Shown: positions 55,311 to 64,000 of the stretch, in pieces
How the letters are laid out: every line of letters begins with the position of its first letter
How positions within the stretch are numbered: position 1 is the first letter of the stretch
The notes under the pieces: model-generated
The model's input: only the letters and a program-made list of their open reading frames with translations
Told to the model about the DNA's origin: nothing
Database searches by the model: none
From: Adenophora triphylla var. japonica
Lineage: Eukaryota > Streptophyta > Magnoliopsida > Asterales > Campanulaceae
Assembly: GCA_022495995.1 (NCBI GenBank)
Contig: JAFEMH010001288.1
Coordinates: forward strand, 124,001-188,000
Direction: 5' to 3'
Length of the DNA: 64,000 nt
Program-made: the position numbers and the translations under genes

Positions 55311-56982
55311 GGGAAAATTATCGTTGGATCATTCATCCCAAGTCAAAAAATCAATTAAGATAAGAATTTTAAAATTTAATCACCTAGTCCGATATCAAAA
55401 TCAAAATTTCATCTAGCCTCTTGCTAGTTTAATGACACTCAAACTACCCTCAAACAAACACACGTCTCTCTCCCGCCTCCCCTCCCGTTCCTTACCATCT
55501 CCGACCACCCCTTCCCTATCTCCGGCCACCCGTCCCCCTAACCTCCGATAACCCCTCTCATCCCCTCACCCATCTCCGACGAGCCCCTCCCCTTCTCCAG
55601 CCACCCCTTCCGTCTCCCTTTTCATCCATATCTGGCAGAAGTGAATCAGGTTATCAACCTATGCCTGCAATATTCGACAATTCCAACAATGTCGGTCCCA
55701 ATTTGTGTGCGATTTCAACACCGCCGGTCGTCATCTCTGTTTCGGCATTATCAAATGTGTAATTTTTTATGCGATTTCGATACGAAAATGAATATAAATA
55801 ACTGACATATATTTTGATTTCACTATAAATTGTTGATTTCATTTCAGATCTAATAGTGAATTTTATATTCATACGAAGTTATATAACATTTTGAGTTAGT
55901 AGATTGTTGATTTTGGGGTTAAAAGTGAATTTTGCAACCACAATAATAGTAGATGAAGGAGATAATGGACAATGTTAAAGAGGTGGGGGAGATAGAGAGC
56001 AAGAGCTAGAATTTCTTCCTTTATTGATTTTGCATATACTTTCAACTACAATTGATTGGTTGTGGTGGTGGTGGTGGTGGTGGTGGATGCCGAAGCCGAT
56101 GATGTGAAGAGTGATTCTCGAAGTGATTGAATTGTGAAGAGCAATATTGAACTTAATAATTATGTCAAATAATTTCATAAAAGTTTAAAAACAATTGTGA
56201 AATTAACTGAAAACAACTGTAAACGTAGCAAATATGTCAAATAATCTTATAAAATTGTAAAACTAGAGAACATAAAAGACTAAGCCACTGTGAACTTAAC
56301 AAATATGTCAAATAATTTCATAAAATTGAAAAAATAGTGGTCATAAAGATAAAAAATAACAACTGTGAAGTTAACTAAAAACAATTGTGAACTTAACTAA
56401 AACAATTGTGAACTTGACAAACATGTTAAATAATCTCATAAAAAATCAAAAATAAAGGCCATAAAAGATTAAAAACAATTGTGAGTTTAGCTAAAACAAC
56501 TGTGAATTAAGTAAAATTGAAGACATTTTCATGCAAAAATTATGAAATTAACTAAATCAACTATAAACTTCTCTTAGTTGTTTTAGGAACAACTGTGAAA
56601 AACAGTTGTAAACTTCTAAAAAACAACTGTCAACTTTTTAAATTTGATTTAGATTATATGTCGATACTACTAGTTTTTTATTCGTCTTGTCGTTACAAAC
56701 ACAGCGGTGCTCTCAATTTTTATTTTTGACTTTTAGATCTTATGATATTTCATTTAAAAGTTTTTTTTTTTGGGAAAAAGAAAGAAAGAGAAAGGGGAGA
56801 GAGAAAGCGGAAGGAGATAGAGGAAAGTGTGCCACGCTATTTAACTGAGTGACAAGCGTGTAATTTCAGATAAATTGTCAAAGACATCCGCGTCCATCTA
56901 ATGGTACAGGACCTAGTGGTAAATTTCAAAATGTGGGTCCTTGATGATCATTTTTATTAAGATGGAGGACGATTTGGTAATT
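55311..56982. mobile_element. Possible MULE-like element with internal repeats
   Basis: The two ends show weak inverted similarity (left TTTTAAAATTTAATCACCTAG, right, reversed, TTTGAAATTTACCACTAGG). They are bounded by ATTTTTTTAA on both sides, which is too T-rich to be convincing alone. The interior has a CTCCGGCCACCC-rich left part, a (GGT)n tract at about 56063-56086 and the degenerate array at 56140-56640. Confidence 0.45.
56140..56640. repeat. Degenerate tandem array of AACAACTGTGAACTTAAC
   Basis: About ten copies of AACAACTGTGAACTTAAC-like motifs, several followed by AAATATGTCAAATAATTTCA. The core word closely resembles AACAACTGAGAACTTAAC of the 28447-29430 array. Confidence 0.8.
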
Positions 56983-57702
56983 ATTTTTTTAATACTTCTT
57001 TATTTTATTTATGAGACACATTTATTATATTCACATAACTATTCACTTACTATTATCTACTATTATCTACCCTACTTTTTCTCTTCTACCTCACTTTTAT
57101 ACTGACAACACTTTTTTCACTATATACTCTACTTAATTCTCATACAACCAATTTTATTTATTTTCGAATGAAACGGAGTATAATTTTGTATATTCACCGT
57201 CACAAAAAATAGTTTCACTTTTAGATAATTTAATCTAACTGAGACTAATAATTTTATGTTAATTCATTTATTTCAGTAAAAATTTAAACAATATTATTGA
57301 TAATACTTTTATTTATATTCATAACAAATTTTATAATTACTTTTGGATAAAACTAATTTAACATTATTGATCAAATTATTTATCAACATTTAATCAATCG
57401 ATTTTTTTTTTTGTAATAATAAAATTATCTTTAAGGATCGAAAAGTATTTGGCAGGTAGCCAGGGAGAGGTAGGAGAGATTTCTTTCTTTTTTTATTTTT
57501 TACAATTATATCAAGGTAAGAATGAGGATATAAAAATATTTACTTTCTCCATCCCAATACAAACTACACACGTTTCCACTATAAAATACACATTTTATAA
57601 AATGAATATATTTATTATTTTTATATTAATGAGATCCATAAATCAAACTCACAAAAATAATTCAATTATTATCTCTAACTCACTTTCTCTCTCTCTCATG
57701 CA

Positions 57703-58437
57703 TGGGCGGATTTAGTATAGTGCCTGATGGTGCAATTGCACCACCAAAAAAAAAAAAAAAACTTTTTTTTTACATTTTTAGTACATATAATAAATATAGT
57801 AATACATATAAATAAATTGTTTGTGTCCCAACGGTTGGAGGAGTCTATAGAAGTTGCTTGTTAACGTGTGTGTGCCGGACCATCAATGTTCGAGTCTTTG
57901 CATATGTGGTTTTAGTCTTTTAATTTTCTTTCCCCTTTCCTTTTTCTTTCAAAAAAGACTCCCTCCCTAATTTGGGATTTCCTTCCCTTCCTATTTGGCC
58001 TTTACTTTCAAACATCGTATTTTACTCCTATTCTTTCAAGTTTATTTAACAAATTAATTTATTTTTTCCTTGCAATATATTTTAATGAATTATTGCAATC
58101 GTTAATTCATTACTTTAACATTATAACAATATTTTTTTTGAATAATTTACATTTATCAATTTCATCATATATTTTTTAAAATTTTTGGCAATTATAACAA
58201 AAAAAATTTCATTATTTTCTATTTACGTACACATATCTCAAATCAATCTAAATATTAAACCAATTTTTTAAAGCACAAAACTCGATATTTCTATTAATAA
58301 AATGCTAAAACTCAAGAAAAATAAAGCAAACAATAGTGTTTCACTTGCTCAAGAAGAGGTATTGAATTTTAGTTTCGCATTTTTTTTTTTAATTAAGAAT
58401 AGGCACCACCAATAATTTAAGTGTAGATCCGCCACTG
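57703..58437. mobile_element. Non-autonomous DNA transposon with 10 bp duplication
   Basis: Flanked by exact CTCTCATGCA (57693-57702 and 58438-58447). Ends TGGGCGGATTTAGTATAG and (reverse complement) CAGTGGCGGATCTACAC are imperfect inverted repeats, followed on each side by GGTGC..CACC words. The duplication length suggests MULE or hAT-like. No transposase. Confidence 0.75.
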
Positions 58438-58516
58438 CTCTCATGCATCAATATTCATACTCATAATAGTTATTTCACTACCACTTTATCTTGATTTTCA
58501 TATAAATAGTAATAGT

Positions 58517-58679
58517 GAAATCTCCCCGGCCCCCATAAGAGCTGTCATTCAATACTTAAAAAAACAAAAACAAAAGCCTAATAGAACAGTTTTTTTTTTC
58601 CCTTCTTTTGACATTTGAGAGAAGAAGAAAACAGAAAACTAAAGAAATCTCCCCGGCCCCCATAAGAGCTGTCATTCAA
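58517..58679. repeat. 36 bp exact direct repeat upstream of LSH
   Basis: The same 36 bp (GAAATCTCCCCGGCCCCCAT... to ...GTCATTCAA) occurs at 58517-58552 and 58644-58679, 127 bp apart. It is GC-rich against an AT-rich background. It lies about 1.1 kb upstream of the LSH start codon. Confidence 0.95.
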
Positions 58680-58879
58680 CCAGCAGATAGAAACAAGAAA
58701 AATCATGTCAATGGAGTAATCACTTTTTAACATTTACCCTCCTTCCCTCTCCATCTTTGATCTTTCAAACCTTTTTTTTTCTAGCTTTGGCCTGTCTCCG
58801 TCCCAACTCCCCAACCCTACTTGCTATTGTATTTGTCTCCTTCTTTCCATTTCCACTAAAGCCCTAATACCACATTCTC

Positions 58880-58880
58880 T

Positions 58881-58919
<39 letters not shown>

Positions 58920-59798
58920 TTTGTGGCAATTGCACCCAAATACCACGTTCTCCTCTCTCTTTCTCTTACCCAGATTTAGGGAATTGCGGTCTTTTACTAC
59001 GCATCAATTTGATTGTTCAGTGGTCCAGATTTAATCTCTTACAAATAAGTAACGAGCAAAATTATAATGAGGATCGAACGGTCAAAATTATAAGAAAAAT
59101 GTGTTGTCGAACCGTGCATTATTGAATCCCGGTCAAACTCATTAACACACACATTTCTACTAATGAAAGAAAAGGAATAATAAGAGTTGATTAACCAGCT
59201 ACAGTTCAACTGTTGCCCCTATTTTAGGAAACTTAAACTGATTGTTTAATCCACCAGACACTTGCATTTCACTACATTAGTCTCTTCCCCAACTTCTTTT
59301 CTTCTCTACTGTCCCTCAATCAAAACCAAAACTACACACACACACTCCCATCAATCTCACTCTTTTTCTCTTGCTTGCTCATCTCTCTCTCGCTCTCTCT
59401 CTCTCTCATCACATATATGGAAATATCTCAACATTTATCAATCAATACCCACACCTTCCTTTCTTAGCTTCTGTTTTCTTGATTGTTTCAGCAGTTAATC
59501 ATCCTCTGATAGTTCACAGCTTCCTGAAAGAATCACCTGATGTATTGATTAAGTTCCCACACACAGTACACACAGACTGTGTGATTTATATTTAGTTATT
59601 TCTCCTTTTGGTCTTTAGAACAGTGCAGCAAGCTAGAACAACAAACCCTAGTCAAAGAGTGCCAAAAGAAGAAAAAAACTACCAAAACCATCACAAACAA
59701 ATCTCATCTCTCAAAAATAAGAAATACCCAGTTTGTAACTTTGAATTCTAAGTAAAACCCAGATCATACTTTTTGATTCTACCCTACCCCAGATCAAA
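58880..59798 (+). promoter_or_regulatory. LSH promoter / leader region with CA and CT microsatellites
   Basis: A (CA)n tract at about 58888-58916 and a (CT)n tract at about 59383-59406, followed by C/T-rich and A-rich sequence up to the ATG at 59799. No in-frame coding sequence. Probably holds the core promoter and a long 5' UTR. A start site could not be chosen. Confidence 0.5.
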
Positions 59799-60365
59799 AT
59801 GGATCCATTTCAAGAAGTGGAGAGTTCAGAAACCAGCAGCATGAACAACAGCAACTCAACCACCATCCTCACCACCACCGAAACTACCTCTTCCACCACA
59901 CCAAGCCGCTACGAGAACCAAAAGCGCCGTGACTGGAACACCTTCGGTCAATACCTAAAGAACCACCGGCCACCACTTTCCCTCAGCCGCTGCAGCGGAG
60001 CACATGTTCTTGAATTCCTCCGCTACCTCGACCAATTCGGAAAGACTAAAGTTCACACCCCAATATGCCCTTACTACGGCCACCCTAATCCACCGACCCC
60101 ATGTCCCTGCCCTCTCCGGCAAGCTTGGGGCAGCCTTGACGCCCTCATCGGCCGCCTTAGAGCCGCCTACGAAGAAAACGGTGGCTCCCCGGAAACAAAT
60201 CCTTTTGGTGCTAGAGCCGTCAGACTTTTTCTTCGAGAAGTTCGTGATTCGCAATCCAAAGCTAGAGGAATCAGCTATGAAAAGAAGAAGCGTAAACGCC
60301 CTCCTCAAAATTCATCATTCTCACCGTTACCACCACTTCTACAACCAGGTGATCATCACAATTAG
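59799..60365 (+). CDS. LSH3: ALOG-domain protein, LIGHT SENSITIVE HYPOCOTYLS family
   Basis: A single exon, 188 residues. ALOG proteins are plant nuclear regulators derived from a transposon recombinase-like domain; LSH3/LSH4 act at organ boundaries next to the meristem. The ALOG domain spans about 36-160: [40 protein letters not shown], the zinc-ribbon insert [66 protein letters not shown] nuclear localisation signal follows directly. The Ser/Thr-rich N-terminus and Pro-rich C-terminus are typical. The paralogue name rests on inferred synteny with the S26-like gene; family membership is certain. Confidence 0.93.
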   Translation: MDPFQEVESSETSSMNNSNSTTILTTTETTSSTTPSRYENQKRRDWNTFGQYLKNHRPPLSLSRCSGAHVLEFLRYLDQFGKTKVHTPICPYYGHPNPPTPCPCPLRQAWGSLDALIGRLRAAYEENGGSPETNPFGARAVRLFLREVRDSQSKARGISYEKKKRKRPPQNSSFSPLPPLLQPGDHHN

Positions 60366-60924
60366 TTGTAAAAATGGAAAAAAAATGCAGTCTTTAAATA
60401 ATTTGATTAACTTGTCTAGTAGCTTTGCTACTTCTTTCAATTAGTTTTTTTCTTCTTTTTCAATTTCTTGTGTTACAATTATGTTTTATTTTTTTCTAGG
60501 GTATGTTTGGGTATGATCAGAAATAATCGATTTCCAAGAGTTGGGGCTTTTGATGTAGTATTAGTACGTAGCAGTTGCAGTATACTAAGTTATACCCTTA
60601 GTGCGGTTTAACGTTATTACTTTCTTTTTAATCTTTCCTTTTTAATCTGTTTTAATCTAAAGTTTTTAGTTACTTAATTATTTAAAATGAATAATAGGAT
60701 CCGCTTGTTATTCTCTAAACAAAAACTTTTGTAACTACTCATCTCATTTGATTATTATAAAAAGTATTGTTCGTTTCAAAATAAATGTTATCCTTTAATT
60801 TTTAATTATGTAGGTCAACTTGAAATAGTGCAGTAATAAGTATTGTGAGTAGAAAAAATGTAATATAGAATAGTAAGTGGATATTAGTGTGAGTATAACA
60901 AGTGATTCCCATAAATAAGAAATA
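60366..60924. other. LSH 3' flank
   Basis: AT-rich 3' untranslated and intergenic sequence, with a MITE-like half (TTGTTCGTTTCAAAATAAAT) near 60770. No gene. Confidence 0.45.
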
Positions 60925-61189
60925 CTCCCCCCGTCCCGTTTGAAAAGGCGCAAACTTGGCATTACACGGGAATTGAGAAAAGTGTATAGTGCATTAAATG
61001 TTGTGAGTATGAAAAGTGATGTAAAAAAGAGAAAGTGTGATACAGAATAGTTAGTGAATAGTTATTATGAGGATGACAAGTGGGTCACACAAATAAAGAA
61101 ATATTAAAAAAAATTATTTTGGAAGTATGTCTTTTTAAATGAGACACCCAAAATTGAAATTTGTGTCTTTTCAGGTGAAACGGAACAAG
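60925..61189. mobile_element. Stowaway-like MITE
   Basis: CTCCCCCCGTCCCGTTTGAA ... TGAAACGGAACAAG; the right end is diverged. Confidence 0.65.
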
Positions 61190-61280
61190 TATTAAACAAA
61201 TTTCACTTTAGGCGTATGCTTTTTTAGATGAGACATCCAAAATGAATATTTGTTCCTTTACGAGTGAGACTAATTGAGTA

Positions 61281-61567
61281 CTCCCTCCGTCTCATTAATA
61301 ACTTCACTTTTTGCTATTTTGGGTGTCCCATTGAAAGCTTCACCTTTCCTTTTTTGACAAAGAATCTTTACTATTCCCTCCACTCATTCTCTCTTCTACA
61401 TTATTTTAATACTCACAACACCATTATAATTTATTATTCCCTCCACTCATTCTTTCTCCTATTTTCAAATTTCTCTCTCCTATTTTCAAATTACACTCAC
61501 AACATTTTTTCTTTCCACCCATTTTCTTAATTTGCGTGCCGAAGTCAAAATGGTGGGACGGAGGGAG
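61281..61567. mobile_element. Stowaway-type MITE
   Basis: CTCCCTCCGTCTCATTAATA ... GGTGGGACGGAGGGAG with TA on both sides; 287 bp. Confidence 0.88.
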
Positions 61568-62584
61568 TATAGGTTTCACATCAAAAGAAAAACTAGCATA
61601 AGATCCTTATCTTAATTATGTCAATTTTTCCAAAAGAAACAAAATTGGGCATCTAGAACTAGGACATAATTCAATAAAAAAAAATAAAAATTCTTATAAT
61701 TCTTTTAAGTGACTAAATTAGCGTGGGGGTATGAAATCAGAATTATGACAAACAAAGTACTATCATTAGCACTAACTCCCACTTCAATTTAACCTACTAT
61801 TAACATTAAAAATGGCTTAAAGTTGGTGAAAGTACCCTTCTGCTGATGATTAGATTTTTTTTTATATTTTTTTCGAATTGATGATAATTAGAGTTAGGAA
61901 CGTACTAAAAGAGACTTGTTTATAACTAATGATTCTCATATATCATCTTGTTTCTTTTAATGTTGATTGTGCGTTCTTTTAAAATTATAATTTTTTTGGT
62001 AAAAAATTATTTAAGGACAGTTCTTTTAAGAAAAAGTTTGAAACAATCATTTATTTTGGAAAATGATCATTCAGTTTGAAAAAGAAAAAACATTTTTTTA
62101 AAAATATAAACATAGAAAAATATGGTTATAAAGATAAAAATGTATATTTTAAAATTATATACTCCGTATTGCTAAATTAGTGGCCAAGGTTTTAATTGCA
62201 ACTATTCCCCTTCAATTTAAATAATTATACTTTTCACCAAAAATTGATCTAAAACAATAGACATATTATGATTTAAATATTAAATATGATTTTCTTTAAT
62301 CAATTTGTTGGACTTCTAAGAAAGAATTTATTAATTTTTCATCATTCTTATAAAATTATTTGATGATACTAAAAAGTCAGATCAACCCAAATTCAGCGGT
62401 TCGATTGTATCATGTATACTTGAGTAATCTGAAAAAGATGAACAAACAAGTAAACTAAGCCGAAAATTCACCGGCGAATGCCCTCCAGCGTGAGAGTAAG
62501 TATTTGTATTTATTAGAGCAAATTAATTGACAATAGTTTAGAATCAACCAAAATATACAGATGAGAGCAATTAATAAAAATATA

Positions 62585-62822
62585 CTCCCTCCGTCCCAGC
62601 GGAGTGTAGATTTTTGTTCAACTTGACCAAACTTTGACCAATAATTTAAATAAATAATAATGATCCTAATAAAAATTCAAAAAATGTTATTGTTAATATT
62701 ATTAAGCGTGATATAATAACAAATCTTTAAATTTTTATTAGGATCATTATTATTTATTTAAATTATTGGTCAAAGTTTGGTCAAGTTGACCAAAAATCCA
62801 CACTCCGCTAGGACTGAGGGAG
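62585..62822. mobile_element. Stowaway-type MITE, near full-length palindrome
   Basis: CTCCCTCCGTCCCAGCGGAG ... CTCCGCTAGGACTGAGGGAG. Long matching arms (TTGACCAAACTTTGACCAAT / ATTGGTCAAAGTTTGGTCAA) reach almost to the centre. TA lies at both ends. Confidence 0.92.
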
Positions 62823-64000
62823 TATTTAATTATTTTTATCAGAATATATATCACACTTGATCAATGAAGTTGAACTTTAACTAACTTTTAATAATAAATT
62901 ATTTATCTTGATGAAAATTTTAAAATAGTAATGAATAACGTTTCTATTTGTGTATCAATTACAATTTTTAGAATATTATTAAGATACTCAAATTAATTTT
63001 TTAATCAAAGTTTATGGATAATATTTATTTTGAAACTTTGAAAGTATAATAATTGTTTTTTATTTTTTATATCAAAAATGCTAAAACAACATTTATTTTA
63101 AATTAGAGGAAAAAGTGAACATTAAGGGAAATGAGACACTATAATTATTACTCCTATCATTCTATTCGAGGAGTAGGAGAGTAGGATTGAGGTTTGGAGT
63201 ACAAACTTTTCATGATTAAGAAAATGATGTTTATTACTTCTAGGTTGTTTGCACAATATTTTAATAATTTTTTTTTTGTAAATAGTAGGACCCTAGTTAA
63301 GTGAGACATTGGAAATTGAGCTATAGTCTAGTGACCAAAATATTAATTTAGCCATTTTTATATTAATTAGATTCATATATCATATTAACAACAACAATTT
63401 AATAATTATTTCATACATTACTTTCTCTTTTCTATCTCACTTTTTATACTCACAATATATATTCCACTAATATTTTTCTTAATTTTCGTACAAATAAATA
63501 TGTGTAGTTTGTAGTGAGATGTAGAAAATATTTCTTATCTCATTTTTTTCTTAGCTCACTATTCAGAAAACACCTTAATATTAAACATTTTTCTTAATTC
63601 TCTCGAGTGAAATGACAATGTTTCTTTTTAATAAAACACTTAAAATGAGACAAAAATGAGACAAAGAAAGTATATACCTTATTACGCTAAATCATATTAA
63701 ATAATAATTATTTTCATATTTATTCTTTCCTCTGAATGAACATATTAATTATAAACGCATTTTTAATCTTTAAATTTTATTTCATATTAGTGTTATTGAC
63801 GTCTTCTTAATCAACTATTTATCATTAATACATACTTTTCTTTCACTTTTAAAATAAACGTTAAAAAAATTCAAATTTATTGTTAGTCAACAATAAATTT
63901 GAATATATTTTAGATATTATTTTAGAAAAGAGTAGAATGGAGTATGATGTACTCCGTATGATTTTTTTTTACATATTTTAAAAAAAAATCAGTTTTTATT
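62823..64000. other. AT-rich end of window
   Basis: Very AT-rich. Contains diverged MITE-like fragments (63340-63520) and no gene that I recognise on either strand. Confidence 0.45.

Noticed and set aside
56066..56086. Poly-histidine protein on the minus strand
   Set aside because: It is a (GGT)n microsatellite read backwards, in non-coding transposon-like DNA.

Overview
This is nuclear DNA from a flowering plant, almost certainly a eudicot. It is AT-rich, its genes have GT-AG introns, and it carries plant-specific genes (ALOG/LSH, TOL, RHON1, U-box/ARM) among many plant transposons. The species cannot be fixed from the window. All product names come from recognising translated residues by eye, and all exon borders come from splice signals plus reading-frame continuity.

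Genes, left to right: (1) SMC1 cohesin subunit, minus strand, 15 exons at 1000-10024. The last ~175 residues lie off the left edge. One intron is a U12-type AT-AC intron. (2) A TOM1-like VHS-GAT protein (TOL1/TOL2 type), minus strand, 11086-14277, 3 exons. (3) A plastid/mitochondrial-type S26 peptidase-like protein that lacks the Ser-Lys dyad, plus strand, 30504-37622, 5 exons with a ~4.1 kb first intron. (4) RHON1, a chloroplast Rho-N RNA-processing protein, plus strand, 38832-39983, broken by two single-base homopolymer frameshifts. (5) A PUB3-type U-box/ARM E3 ligase, plus strand, 47234-51407, 4 exons. (6) An intronless FCP1/CPL-like CTD phosphatase with an early in-frame stop, 52362-53207. 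(7) An ALOG-domain LSH gene, 59799-60365. From memory, the order TOL2 - S26-like - RHON1 matches Arabidopsis At1g06210-At1g06200-At1g06190, and S26-like plus LSH3 matches the duplicated At2g31140-At2g31160 block, so this looks like conserved microsynteny expanded by transposons.

Much of the rest is transposon. 16661-23846 is a decayed Ty1/copia element whose reverse transcriptase is split by a 1,040 bp solo LTR. 42457-45932 is a three-layer nest: a MULE-like element containing a 3.1 kb solo LTR containing a hAT MITE. A second MULE-like element (40744-42256) holds a probable Tourist MITE. There are also a hAT remnant with a transposase tail (27115-28204), a further terminal-repeat element (57703-58437), two tiny Helitrons, two SINE-like elements, two RTE-type LINE tails and at least fifteen Stowaway-type MITEs. 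Most ends are supported by target-site duplications read directly from the sequence.

Unexplained structure: arrays of perfect GC-rich palindromes in all three LTR families present; a ~90 bp tandem array whose unit is itself a hairpin (28447-29430), with a related degenerate array at 56140-56640; and a 36 bp exact direct repeat upstream of LSH.
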